DNA from: a bacterium
Lineage (GTDB): Bacteria > Campylobacterota > Campylobacteria > Campylobacterales > Arcobacteraceae
Direction of reading: 5' to 3'
NCBI GenBank assembly: GCA_018816105.1
Contig: JAHIWE010000140.1
Location: 1-32,429, forward strand
DNA length: 32,429 bases
Position numbers and translations under genes: made by a program. The notes beneath the pieces were generated by a model. It worked only from the letters and a program-made list of their open reading frames with translations, was not told the origin of the DNA and ran no database searches. Shown piece after piece: positions 7,935 to 16,840 of the stretch. The number at the start of each line of letters is the position of its first letter. Position 1 is the stretch's first letter.

Positions 7935-8894
7935 ATGAAATTATTTATTAAAAAAGTATTATACCTTATCACTATGCTATTTATTATTAGCCTTATATCT
8001 TTTTTAGCAATAAATGCTGCACCTAACTCTTTTTTTGCAAGCGGTGAGTTAAATCCAAATATTACACCTGAATCAATTGAGCAATTAAAAGCTGTTTATG
8101 GTTTAGATAGACCCTTATATGTACAGTTCTTCTCATGGCTAGCTGCAATTATTCAACTTGATTTTGGAATATCTTTTTCAAGTGGAGAAATGGTTAAAAA
8201 TGAAATATTAAGTAGAATTCCAATTACACTTACAATCAATATAATTTCAATGGTTTTAATATTCATCATTTCATTATATTTTGGAATAAAAGCAGCATTA
8301 AGTAAAAATAGTTTTTTCGATAGATTTACAGGACAATTATCCCTTCTTAGTTTTGCAATGCCCTCATTTTATTTAGCTTTATTATTAGTTTTAATTTTTG
8401 CTATAAATTTTGAAGTTCTACCAATTGCAGGACTTCATAGTGTTCCTGATGATGGAAGTTTATCTTATTATTTAGATTTTGCTTGGCATTTGGCTTTGCC
8501 TATATTTATTATCGTTTTTGGTGGAATTGGAAGTTTGATTTTATATATTAGGTCTTTAACTATTGAAATACTTAAATCTGATTATATCTTTTTTGCACGC
8601 GCACGTAGTTTGAGTCAAAAACAGATCTTAAGATACTATATTTTACCAAACTTATATCCTCCAGTTATAACTTTACTTGGACTTTCACTTCCTGGAATTA
8701 TTGGAGGTTCTGTTATTCTTGAGACAATTTTTTCAATAGATGGAATGGGATTGTTATTTTATCAAAGTGCATTATCACATGATTATCCAGTTATTATGGG
8801 AATTCTAATTATTGGTGCTTTTTTGACACTAATTGGTAATATGATTGCAGATTTAGTTTTATTAAAATTAAATCCAAATTATGAAGAAAAATAA
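7935..8894 (+). CDS. ABC transporter permease, DppB/OppB type
   Basis: A 319-residue inner-membrane permease of the peptide/nickel import family. It has the family N-terminus (basic residues, then a first membrane helix at about 9-28), the ESIEQLKAVYGLDRPLYVQF stretch with QFFSWL, and the cytoplasmic coupling loop RARSLSQKQILRYYILPN near the 220s that docks on the ATPase. Further helices lie at about 95-120, 135-160, 180-210, 240-265 and 285-310. No partner permease (DppC), binding protein or ATPase is nearby. The substrate could be peptides, nickel or other small molecules. The start fits the family pattern, although it has no ribosome-binding site. Confidence 0.88.
   Translation: MKLFIKKVLYLITMLFIISLISFLAINAAPNSFFASGELNPNITPESIEQLKAVYGLDRPLYVQFFSWLAAIIQLDFGISFSSGEMVKNEILSRIPITLTINIISMVLIFIISLYFGIKAALSKNSFFDRFTGQLSLLSFAMPSFYLALLLVLIFAINFEVLPIAGLHSVPDDGSLSYYLDFAWHLALPIFIIVFGGIGSLILYIRSLTIEILKSDYIFFARARSLSQKQILRYYILPNLYPPVITLLGLSLPGIIGGSVILETIFSIDGMGLLFYQSALSHDYPVIMGILIIGAFLTLIGNMIADLVLLKLNPNYEEK
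7958..7963 (-). promoter_or_regulatory. Candidate -10 box of acpS
   Basis: TATAAT on the - strand, about 50 bases before the acpS start and inside the first codons of the divergent permease gene. Confidence 0.4.
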
Positions 8895-8923
8895 ATTTTA
8901 TATATTTAAAATAAGGAAAAGAG

Positions 8924-9742
8924 TTGCAAGTTTTAAAAACCATTGAAGAGTTACAAGAAATAAGAAAAAATATAAACGGTACTGTTGGTTTCGTTCCAAC
9001 AATGGGCGCACTTCACAACGGTCATATTTCACTTATAAAAAAAGCAAGAGAAGCAAATGACATTGTAGTTGTTTCTATATTTGTAAATCCTACTCAATTT
9101 TTACCAACGGAAGATTTAGCAGCATATCCAAGAAAAGATGAAGCTGATAAAAGAATTTGTCAAATGTGCAAGGTTGATTATGTATTTATGCCTGAAATTT
9201 CTACCATGTATTCAAATGAAGAAGTTTTAGTTAAGGCTCCTAATAAAAGCTATATTTTAGAAGGTAAAACAAGACCTGGACACTTTGATGGAGTTTTAAG
9301 GGTTGTATTAAAACTATTTAATTTAGTTCAGCCTACAAATGCATATTTTGGTAAAAAAGATGCTCAACAGCTTTCACTTATTATGCAAATGGTAAAAGAT
9401 CTATTTTTACCAATTAATATTGTTCCTTGTGAAATTATAAGAGAAGATGATGGGCTTGCACTTAGTTCTAGAAACATCTATTTAGATTCAATTCAAAGAG
9501 TTGATGCACTTTTAATTTCAAAAGCACTTTATATGGCAGGTTCACTTATTTCAAAGGGTGAAAGAGATGTAAATATCGTAAAAGCAAAAATTTATGAAGT
9601 TATGCAGACTTTAAATATTGAGTATGTGGCAATCGTAGATAGAGAGTTTAATGAAATAAAAACAATTGAACCAAAAAATACAATAATTTTAGTAGTTGCA
9701 AGATTTGGAAATACTAGATTACTTGATAATATTTGGCTTTAG
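8924..9742 (+). CDS. panC: Pantothenate synthetase
   Basis: PanC condenses pantoate and beta-alanine with ATP to give pantothenate, the precursor of coenzyme A. The 272-residue protein has VPTMGALHNGH (residues 24-34, the HxGH nucleotide motif), VSIFVNPTQF, the pantoate-binding LEGKTRPGHFDGV, YFGKKDAQQL, and LALSSRN, which is the KMSKS counterpart. The start is TTG: AAGGA lies seven bases upstream and the reading begins exactly at the family's N-terminus. It follows the permease by 29 bases and may share its transcript. The function is certain. Confidence 0.96.
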   Translation: MQVLKTIEELQEIRKNINGTVGFVPTMGALHNGHISLIKKAREANDIVVVSIFVNPTQFLPTEDLAAYPRKDEADKRICQMCKVDYVFMPEISTMYSNEEVLVKAPNKSYILEGKTRPGHFDGVLRVVLKLFNLVQPTNAYFGKKDAQQLSLIMQMVKDLFLPINIVPCEIIREDDGLALSSRNIYLDSIQRVDALLISKALYMAGSLISKGERDVNIVKAKIYEVMQTLNIEYVAIVDREFNEIKTIEPKNTIILVVARFGNTRLLDNIWL

Positions 9743-9805
9743 TATTTTGTTTTAAAAAGAGTTTATGATAAAATTGCAAAAAATTAAGATAAAAAGAATA
9801 ATAAT

Positions 9806-11146
9806 ATGAAATTTTCAACACAAAATCCTAAAAAATCTCTACATTTAGTAAGCCTTGGTTGTACAAAAAACCTTGTTGACTCAGAAATTATGTTAGGTAA
9901 ATTAAAAGATTACACAATGACAAATGATGCTTCAAGTGCTGATGTTATTATAGTAAATACATGTGGATTTATTGATAGTGCAAAACAAGAGAGTTTAAAT
10001 ACTATTTTAAATCTGCATGATGAAAGAAAAAAAGAATCAGTTTTAGTAATGGCTGGATGTTTAAGTGAAAGATACCAAGGTGAACTTCAAAAAGAGTTAC
10101 CTGAAATTGATGTTTTTACAGGAGTTGGTGATTATGATAAAATCGACTTACTTGTAAATGAAAAAAGAAGTGCTTTTACAAATGAAGTATTTTTAGCATC
10201 TGATACAAATGAAAGGGTAATTACAGGTTCTTCATACCATGCTTACATAAAATTAAGTGAAGGATGTAATCAAACTTGTTCATTTTGTGCAATTCCTTCA
10301 TTTAAAGGTAAACTTCACTCAAGAACACTTGAATCACTTGTAAAAGAGGTTAAATCACTTGTAGCTCGTGGTTATATTGATTTTTCTTTTGTATCACAAG
10401 ATTCATCATCATTTTTAAGAGATTTAGGTCATAAAAATGGATTAGAACAATTAATAAGTGCCGTTGAAAATATTGAAGGAATTAAAACAGCTAGAATTTT
10501 ATATCTTTATCCTTCAACTACAACTCTATCTTTAATTGACAAAATTGCAGATTCAAAAGTATTCGTAAATTATTTTGATATGCCATTACAACATATAACT
10601 CCTTCTATGCTTAAAATCATGAAAAGAGGAAAAGGTGTTGAAAAACTAAATGAACTTATGAATCATATGAGAACTAAACCAAACTCATTTGTAAGAACTA
10701 CATTTATTGCAGGACACCCTGGAGAAACTGTTGAAGATCATGAAGCTTTATGTAAATATATCGAAGAGTTCAAATTTGATAGAGCAAATGTTTTTTCTTA
10801 TTCAACTGAAGAAGGAACAACAGCTGCAGAGTCTTCTGATTTAATTGAACAAGAAATTATTGATGAAAGAGCTGAGATTATTGGTGAAATTATCGCACAA
10901 ACTACTCAAGAATCTTTAGAAGCAGAAGTTGGAAAAACTTTTGAAGTTTATGTTGATGGTGAAAGTGAAGAGCATGAGTATTTATTAAGTGCTAGAAAAA
11001 CTCTTTGGGCACCTGATATTGATGGAGAAATTTATATTAATGACAATGAGCTAGGTGAAGGTGAACAAATTAAATTTGGACAAATTTATACAGTAAAAGT
11101 AACAGAACTTGCAGGAGATAAATTACTAGCAACTGTAATTAAATAA
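9806..11146 (+). CDS. rimO: Ribosomal protein S12 methylthiotransferase
   Basis: RimO is a radical-SAM enzyme that adds a methylthio group to an aspartate of ribosomal protein S12. The 446 residues show the three domains in order: the N-terminal methylthiotransferase domain with Cys19, Cys53 and Cys85 (SLGCTKN, NTCGF, AGCLSERY) for one iron-sulfur cluster; the radical-SAM domain with GCNQTCSFCAIP (Cys154, Cys158, Cys161); and a C-terminal TRAM domain. The sequence RGKGVEKL and the S12-type opening separate it from the tRNA enzyme MiaB. tilS follows after two bases, so the pair is an operon with likely coupling. Confidence 0.95.
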   Translation: MKFSTQNPKKSLHLVSLGCTKNLVDSEIMLGKLKDYTMTNDASSADVIIVNTCGFIDSAKQESLNTILNLHDERKKESVLVMAGCLSERYQGELQKELPEIDVFTGVGDYDKIDLLVNEKRSAFTNEVFLASDTNERVITGSSYHAYIKLSEGCNQTCSFCAIPSFKGKLHSRTLESLVKEVKSLVARGYIDFSFVSQDSSSFLRDLGHKNGLEQLISAVENIEGIKTARILYLYPSTTTLSLIDKIADSKVFVNYFDMPLQHITPSMLKIMKRGKGVEKLNELMNHMRTKPNSFVRTTFIAGHPGETVEDHEALCKYIEEFKFDRANVFSYSTEEGTTAAESSDLIEQEIIDERAEIIGEIIAQTTQESLEAEVGKTFEVYVDGESEEHEYLLSARKTLWAPDIDGEIYINDNELGEGEQIKFGQIYTVKVTELAGDKLLATVIK

Positions 11147-11148
11147 AT

Positions 11149-12129
11149 ATGAATTTAGATTTTAGTGTAGTTAAGAATCAAAAAAATCTCCTTGCTTTTT
11201 CAGCAGGAGTTGATTCAACTGCACTATTTTTTTTACTACTTGAACAAAACATTTCCTTTGATATTGCCATTGTTAATTATAATATTAGAACTCAAAGTAA
11301 AGAAGAAATTTCTTATGCAAAAGAGCTTGCAATAAAATATAATAAAGAGATTTTTATATTTGATACAAGTATTGAAAATAGCTCTAATTTTGAGAAAAAA
11401 GCAAGGGATATTAGATATGCTTTTTTTGAAGAAATTATTAATAAAAATTCTTATAAAAACCTAATCACTGCACATCAATTAAATGATAAACTAGAATGGT
11501 TTATGATGCAATTAAGTAAAGGTGCAGGACTTATTGAACTTATTGGATTTAATGAATTTGAACAAAAAGACACTTATAAAATATACAAACCTCTTTTAAA
11601 TATTACAAAAAATGAACTAGAAATTTATTTACAAAAAAACAATCTCAAATATTTTGTAGATGAATCAAACTTTGATGAGAAATATAAAAGAAATTTCTTT
11701 AGACATAACTTTTCAAATAAATTTTTAGAAGAGTTTAGCTCTGGAGTGAAAAAGTCATTTGAGTATTTACAAAATGATTTAAATTCTATGAATATACAAT
11801 ATGAAGCAATTAAAAAAATAGATGAATTAGAAATATTTTTAAACCAAAATGATGATAATTTGAATATTAGAACAATAGATTTATCTATAAAAAAAAGAGG
11901 AATACTTCTTTCAAATGCCCAAAGAAATGAGATAATAAAACAAAAAGAGCTTACAATCTCACATAAAATAAATATCTCTATTTGTAAAGATTATATTTGG
12001 ATAGCACCTATAAATAATAGTGTAATGGATAAAAAATTTAAAGATAAGTGTAGAATAAATAATATCCCAAGAAATATAAGAGCTTATATTTCTTATAAAA
12101 AAATTGATCTAAAAAAGCTAATGTTTTAA
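11149..12129 (+). CDS. tilS: tRNA(Ile)-lysidine synthase
   Basis: TilS puts lysine on the wobble cytidine of tRNA(Ile2), so that it reads AUA instead of AUG. The 326-residue protein has the PP-loop nucleotide motif LLAFSAGVDSTALFF (residues 14-28), a second block NYNIRTQSKEE, and the later TAHQLNDKLEW and NFFRHNF segments typical of TilS. The motif reads SAGxDS where most members read SGGxDS. The short length and lack of a full C-terminal domain match the epsilonproteobacterial form. The start lies two bases after rimO. Its last 12 bases overlap the end of the convergent flagellar ORF. Confidence 0.92.
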   Translation: MNLDFSVVKNQKNLLAFSAGVDSTALFFLLLEQNISFDIAIVNYNIRTQSKEEISYAKELAIKYNKEIFIFDTSIENSSNFEKKARDIRYAFFEEIINKNSYKNLITAHQLNDKLEWFMMQLSKGAGLIELIGFNEFEQKDTYKIYKPLLNITKNELEIYLQKNNLKYFVDESNFDEKYKRNFFRHNFSNKFLEEFSSGVKKSFEYLQNDLNSMNIQYEAIKKIDELEIFLNQNDDNLNIRTIDLSIKKRGILLSNAQRNEIIKQKELTISHKINISICKDYIWIAPINNSVMDKKFKDKCRINNIPRNIRAYISYKKIDLKKLMF

Positions 12130-12387
12130 AAATCTTTTCATCTTTTGAGTATTTAATAACTCAATTCTAGTTTCTTCTTTATGTATTTTTAAAAAATTAA
12201 TATTTTTAAAAAATAGTTCTTCTAGTTTTTTTAATTCTTCAATTTCTAATTGAAAGTTTTCTATAGAATCTTCGCCTAAATAATTATCATACCAATTTAC
12301 TAAAGCATCTGCTTTAGCAAAAGAGTCTAAAGAATCAATATATACTAATTCATTTAATGCTTTTAAAGACCTGTCTCTTCTTTCCAT
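12118..12387 (-). CDS. Small FliT-like flagellar protein (candidate)
   Basis: An 89-residue, mostly helical, charged protein (MERRDRSLKALNELVYIDS, later EIEELKKLEELFFKNINFLK). No database family can be assigned by eye. Its place directly after fliS, with a 25-base overlap, is where fliT, the export chaperone for the filament cap FliD, is found in many bacteria, and the size and helical character suit that role. The gene end overlaps the convergent tilS by 12 bases, leaving no room for a terminator between them. Function is inferred from position. Confidence 0.6.
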   Translation of the reverse strand: MERRDRSLKALNELVYIDSLDSFAKADALVNWYDNYLGEDSIENFQLEIEELKKLEELFFKNINFLKIHKEETRIELLNTQKMKRFLKH

Positions 12388-12719
12388 GCGTCAATTAGTC
12401 CTTGAGTAACTTTTATAACTTGATTAACTGCATTGATATTATCATCAATCCCAGCACTAAATAATGTCTCTATTTGGTAGAGATATAAACCATCTAAATA
12501 ATAAGCCACTTCTCCACCATCAAAATCTAAAACATTTCTAAGCTCATCAAAAATAGCGATAGTTTTATTTATATAAGTAAATTTAGACTCAACATTACCA
12601 TCTTGCATAGCACCTTTTACAAAAGAAAGATACTTAATCACACCCTCATATAGTTTTAAAACTAAAACATAAGGATCATCTGATATTGCACTTTGTTGAT
12701 TATATACTTCTATTCCCAT
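12363..12719 (-). CDS. fliS: Flagellin export chaperone FliS
   Basis: FliS binds the C-terminus of flagellin in the cytoplasm and keeps it unpolymerised until export. The 118-residue helical protein has the family pattern: VYNQQSAISDDPYVLVLKLYEGVIKYL at the N-terminus (the first two helices), IAIFDELRNVLDFDGGEVAYYLDGLYLYQ in the middle, and AVNQVIKVTQGLIDAWKE at the end. The fliD gene lies just upstream, but 92 bases separate them and a good promoter is visible there, so fliS can be expressed alone. It overlaps the following FliT-like gene. Confidence 0.93.
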   Translation of the reverse strand: MGIEVYNQQSAISDDPYVLVLKLYEGVIKYLSFVKGAMQDGNVESKFTYINKTIAIFDELRNVLDFDGGEVAYYLDGLYLYQIETLFSAGIDDNINAVNQVIKVTQGLIDAWKEETGL

Positions 12720-12754
12720 AAATTACAACTCCATAATAATCATTTTTATCTATC

Positions 12755-12783
12755 AGTATATAATATCTTTCCTTAATAGTAAA
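12755..12783 (-). promoter_or_regulatory. Candidate sigma-70-type promoter of fliS
   Basis: On the - strand TTTACT (12778-12783) and TATACT (12755-12760) are separated by exactly 17 bases. Transcription would start near 12748, giving a leader of about 30 bases with GGAG before fliS. I see no sigma-28 or sigma-54 motif in the gap. Confidence 0.5.
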
Positions 12784-12811
12784 AGAAATTTTTATTTAAT
12801 AATTTTATTTA

Positions 12812-14170
12812 TCAACCAGCTGTTGATTGATTAATTAATAATTTTAATCCAGAGAATGAAGATTCCATTTGATTAATAAGTGTTCCATATGAACTAAATT
12901 GCAATGATAATTGCTCATATTTAGCTTTTAATGTAGCTTCTGCTTTCTCTTTATTTGTATTTAATATTGTTTCTCTTTTTAACATCGCAGTTTCGTAAGT
13001 ATTTAAAATACCGCCAGAAAAACTCATATCATCAAGAGTCTCTTTTAATGCTGTTCCTAAACCTTTTTTTTCTGCACTTCCAATAAATAGCTCTTGTAAA
13101 CTAGATAAATCTTCTTGGACTGCTTTATTAAATTTTGTACTATTTAAAGATAATCCACCATATTTATCTAATTCTATTCCAAAATTGAATATTGATTTAT
13201 CACTATTTGAGCCATAAGAGCCAAAAAGTTTATCTTTAACTAAATTAACAATACTTCTAATTGAAGCCTTATCAGCTAAACTAGAATCTGCACTTAAAAC
13301 TTCTGTATCTACTAAAGCAACTAATTCATTATATTTAGCCACAAAACTTTTCATTTGTGTTTCTATTTGAGTATTATCATCCGTTATATTAATACTTGAA
13401 TTACCTAATTTATTAGCTGTAATTTTAAGTCCATCAACAGTAATACTATTTGATGAAACATCATATTCAACACCGTCAACTTTTGCTATCATATTTTTTG
13501 CTTGTAAAATATGATTTGCAGTAGTTGGTGTTGTTCCATCATCCGTATAACCTAAAGCAGTACTTGCATCACCACTTATTGTCAAAGCATTTGCAGTTCC
13601 TGATTCTTCACTTTTAATTACTAATCTGTACGAGTTTGTTCCAACTTGCTCTACTGAAGCATTCATCCCACTTTTAGCAGTAATTTGATCTGCTAATTGT
13701 TGATAAGTTAAATTTGTTGTATCAAAACTTACACTACCTGAAGCTTCAGTATTAATTGTCAAAGTACCAGCATTGATTACAGTATCTTTTACTGTTGCAT
13801 TAACAGAGTTTGATTGATACACATCTTTTTGTGCAAGCTGACTTACATCAACACTTGTAAAACCTTTTTTCAAAGATTTAATATCAGCTGCATCAAATGT
13901 CACTGAATCTCCTGAAGTTGTTGCTGCTTTTTGTTCAAATGCTGTAACTCCACCTGTCACAAATAAATCAAAAGGTTTAATAGATTCTAATAACTCTGAA
14001 ACTTTACTTTCAATACTTGAGAATTTTTCTTTTTCAGTAGTTATCTTTTCTATACTTGTTTCTATTGGAGCAACTGTTGATTTTCTTTCTGCGGTTTTCA
14101 ATTTTTCAATTAGGTCGCTATTTAAAGCTGCCGCTTGTCCTGATCCTAATCCTAAAACGCCTTCAGCCAT
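12812..14170 (-). CDS. fliD: Flagellar filament cap protein FliD (HAP2)
   Basis: FliD sits at the tip of the filament and guides folding of incoming flagellin. The 452-residue protein opens with GVLGLGSGQAAALNSDLIEKL, the conserved start of the family, has a serine/threonine-rich variable middle (tip domain, about 80-270), and ends with a coiled segment (TILNTNKEKAEATLKAKYEQ) and LSFQFSSYGTLINQMESSFS-like residues that match FliD_C. It starts ten bases after flgK, so the hook-filament junction gene and the cap gene are co-transcribed. A weak inverted repeat spans its stop codon at 12811-12827. Confidence 0.95.
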   Translation of the reverse strand: MAEGVLGLGSGQAAALNSDLIEKLKTAERKSTVAPIETSIEKITTEKEKFSSIESKVSELLESIKPFDLFVTGGVTAFEQKAATTSGDSVTFDAADIKSLKKGFTSVDVSQLAQKDVYQSNSVNATVKDTVINAGTLTINTEASGSVSFDTTNLTYQQLADQITAKSGMNASVEQVGTNSYRLVIKSEESGTANALTISGDASTALGYTDDGTTPTTANHILQAKNMIAKVDGVEYDVSSNSITVDGLKITANKLGNSSINITDDNTQIETQMKSFVAKYNELVALVDTEVLSADSSLADKASIRSIVNLVKDKLFGSYGSNSDKSIFNFGIELDKYGGLSLNSTKFNKAVQEDLSSLQELFIGSAEKKGLGTALKETLDDMSFSGGILNTYETAMLKRETILNTNKEKAEATLKAKYEQLSLQFSSYGTLINQMESSFSGLKLLINQSTAG

Positions 14171-14180
14171 AATTTATCCT

Positions 14181-16079
14181 TTATCTTTTTAAGCCAAGTA
14201 AAGTTTGTAACATTTCATCTATCACAGTTATTATTTTAGCATTTGCAGTATATGCTGCTTGAAACTTAATTAAGTTCAACATCTCTTCATCATTATCAAC
14301 TTTTGTGAGTTGATCATAAGCACTTTTTAGTGATTGTTTTACATTGTTTTGTGTTTCTTTTAGAAAATCATTATTTTCTTTATCTGCAGAAACACCAACT
14401 TTAATATCTCTAAAGAATTCTAAAAAAGAAATAGATTTACCTGAATTACCATTATTTTGACCTAATCCATCAAATGAAATATTATCTTTCCATTGTAAAG
14501 TTGCTAAATAATCCAACTTTTCTTGGTTTAAATCATTCACGGCACTTTCGTTGAATTTCAAATCTTTAATATTTAAACCATTAAATAAACCAATATTAGT
14601 TACCGTTGCACCTGTTGCAGAAGCATCAGTAGCGGCATCTCCATATATATAAGTATTTGTTCCAGTTTTTACAAACTTATCAGATATATCGGCTAGTGTT
14701 TTTGCAAAAGAGTTTAATTTATCAAGATAAGATTGATATTTATTATTACTTGCACTTGATGATAAATTATCAACTTGAGCTTTTATTATCCCACTTTTTA
14801 AGGTGATTTCTTTATCAAATATTCCAATTGCAACTGTTGATTCTGGGTCTTTACTTTCTTCTTGGTTTTTAAATAAAGCAGTTTTATTGGTATCTGAAGC
14901 AATATTTACCGAGATTCTTCCATCAAATTGATTTTGTGTTCCTGGAAATTTTGATTCAATACGTAAAAATTTATCTTCAACAGTATTTAAAATTTTATTA
15001 CCTTTACTATCTAAGGAATAATCACCATTGTATGCTGTTACAAGATTTTTTGTATCTGCATTTGCGTTAATCTTAAGAACTAAAGCCCTTGTTAAATTAT
15101 TTATATCAATTACCTGTGTTGTATCGGCAGTTGTTGAGTCATTATCCCAATCAGCAGTAAGATTATCTCCTATTGTAACAGAAACTTCATATTCATTATT
15201 TATTTTATAAGTAATAGAATCACCATTTACAAATGATCTAGGAGTAATAGTATCAGTAGATGTATCATAATTACTTTTTATTGGATCAATTATATTAAAT
15301 GTTTTATCTGCATTATATTGTTTGTCATAAAACTTATCAATTTGATTAGTATTATTTTCTAAAATAGTAAATGTTCGAATATTGGTATTGTTACTTATTG
15401 CTATATTTCCAGCAATTTTCAATTCATAATATTCATTATTTCTACCAACACTTATATCAACATAATTAGATAATTCAAATTCTAATTGATCTCTTTTATC
15501 TAATAAATCATTTGACACCGTGTCATATTTTTCTAATTTCTCATTTATAGCACCGATTTCTTTTAAAAGGCTATTTACTTTATCTACATTAACTTCTAAT
15601 TCTTTTTTTTCAGTAAGCTGTTGACTTTCAATAGTAGTGTATAAGTTTTGTAGTGATTCAACAATATTATTACCACTATTTTTTAAAGTGGTTTTGTAAA
15701 CTTCAGAATTTGGATTTGTACGTAAATTTTCAATCGATTGAAAATATCTATTTAAATCAGATGAAAAACCACTATCTTCAGTTTCTGCAAAAATTGATTC
15801 AATACTTCCTATCATATTAGATAATTTATCATAATAGTTAGATTTTGTATTTTCTGATGTTAATTTATCATACATATATTGAGATGTAACCCGGTATGAA
15901 CTACTAGCATTTACACCACGACCTGTAAATCGTGTATCCATTTGCTCTAGTTCACTAACTTGTACAACTCTTTTTTTATACCCTTCAGTGTTCTGGTTTG
16001 ATATGTTATTTGATACATTTTCAACTAGAACTTTTGCGGCATTTAATCCAGTTTGTGAAACATTCAACGTACCTAACAT
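14181..16079 (-). CDS. flgK: Flagellar hook-filament junction protein FlgK (HAP1)
   Basis: FlgK joins the hook to the filament. The 632-residue protein has the axial-family N-terminus (TLNVSQTGLNAAKVLVENVSNNISNQNTEGYKKR in part), a family-typical LNRYFQSIENLRTNPNSEVYK segment near 125-145, a large variable outer domain rich in Asp, Asn and Thr, and the axial C-terminus (LIKFQAAYTANAKIITVIDEMLQTLL in part). AAAGGAG precedes the ATG. The gap to flgH upstream is 56 bases and contains a TATACT that could be a secondary promoter. It is exported by the type III flagellar apparatus, hence no signal peptide. Confidence 0.96.
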   Translation of the reverse strand: MLGTLNVSQTGLNAAKVLVENVSNNISNQNTEGYKKRVVQVSELEQMDTRFTGRGVNASSSYRVTSQYMYDKLTSENTKSNYYDKLSNMIGSIESIFAETEDSGFSSDLNRYFQSIENLRTNPNSEVYKTTLKNSGNNIVESLQNLYTTIESQQLTEKKELEVNVDKVNSLLKEIGAINEKLEKYDTVSNDLLDKRDQLEFELSNYVDISVGRNNEYYELKIAGNIAISNNTNIRTFTILENNTNQIDKFYDKQYNADKTFNIIDPIKSNYDTSTDTITPRSFVNGDSITYKINNEYEVSVTIGDNLTADWDNDSTTADTTQVIDINNLTRALVLKINANADTKNLVTAYNGDYSLDSKGNKILNTVEDKFLRIESKFPGTQNQFDGRISVNIASDTNKTALFKNQEESKDPESTVAIGIFDKEITLKSGIIKAQVDNLSSSASNNKYQSYLDKLNSFAKTLADISDKFVKTGTNTYIYGDAATDASATGATVTNIGLFNGLNIKDLKFNESAVNDLNQEKLDYLATLQWKDNISFDGLGQNNGNSGKSISFLEFFRDIKVGVSADKENNDFLKETQNNVKQSLKSAYDQLTKVDNDEEMLNLIKFQAAYTANAKIITVIDEMLQTLLGLKR

Positions 16080-16135
16080 ACAGACTCCTTTTAGTATAAT
16101 TTACAAATTATTACATTACATTTCTTAAAGTTAGA

Positions 16136-16840
16136 TTAAAATGGCCAAATTGATCTTAGTAGTTTTGTACCCCATGGTGTTTCTAATATCTCAGATTCAA
16201 CTCCATCTTTATCATATAATAGTTTCAAGTTGGCAATTTGTGAAGAATTAATTGAATTATCAGATGAAATATCATAAGGTCTTATTACGCCACTAACTAT
16301 TATCTCTTGCTTTTGTCCTTCAATTAACATCTCTTTTTTACCTTTAATGTAATAATTCCCATTTTGATATGTTTCTTCAATAATTGCAGAAACAGTAGTT
16401 GCAAAAGTTTCATCTAATTGTGTTTTAACAGAACCTTTATCTGAACTTGAACTATTTGTACCAAAATCAACTCCAAGATTTGCATTTAATTTATTAGCGG
16501 CATTACCAACTACTCCACTTAATGCATTATTTCCCGTTGCAGCAAATACACCACCACCTAAACTATTATCTCTACTACTTGATAATTCTCTTTTATTATT
16601 ACTTTTAGATGATAAATCTTCATTTATAACTATTTGAATAATATCACCCACTTGTAAATCTTTTTTATCAGCAAATAAAGAAGTTCCTTGCATTGAATAT
16701 AATGAACCTTTATTTTTTCTAGCTTCAGGTATTTTTTTAGGAATTTGAACTTCTGGTTTATCAAATTCTAATTCAGGAGTAGAAGTCGCCGCACATCCAA
16801 GAAAAAGCAAAGGCATAAGAATAAGAATACTATTTCGCAT
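16136..16840 (-). CDS. flgH: Flagellar L-ring lipoprotein FlgH
   Basis: FlgH forms the outer-membrane bushing around the flagellar rod. The 234-residue precursor has a lipoprotein signal with the lipobox LFLGC (lipidated Cys16), then the L-ring signature SLFADKKDLQVGDIIQIVINEDLSSKS in part, the TTVSAIIEETYQNGNYYIKGKKEM block, and SGVIRPYDISSDNSI, all typical. The ATG overlaps the end of the preceding ORF by 11 bases, so translation is probably coupled. The P-ring gene flgI is in the window on the other strand. Confidence 0.96.
   Translation of the reverse strand: MRNSILILMPLLFLGCAATSTPELEFDKPEVQIPKKIPEARKNKGSLYSMQGTSLFADKKDLQVGDIIQIVINEDLSSKSNNKRELSSSRDNSLGGGVFAATGNNALSGVVGNAANKLNANLGVDFGTNSSSSDKGSVKTQLDETFATTVSAIIEETYQNGNYYIKGKKEMLIEGQKQEIIVSGVIRPYDISSDNSINSSQIANLKLLYDKDGVESEILETPWGTKLLRSIWPF

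Noticed and set aside
12811-12827. Inverted repeat ATCAAC-N5-GTTGAT at the end of fliD, considered as a terminator.
   Set aside because: Only a 6-bp stem with no T-run; fliS follows and has its own promoter. Too weak to list as a terminator.
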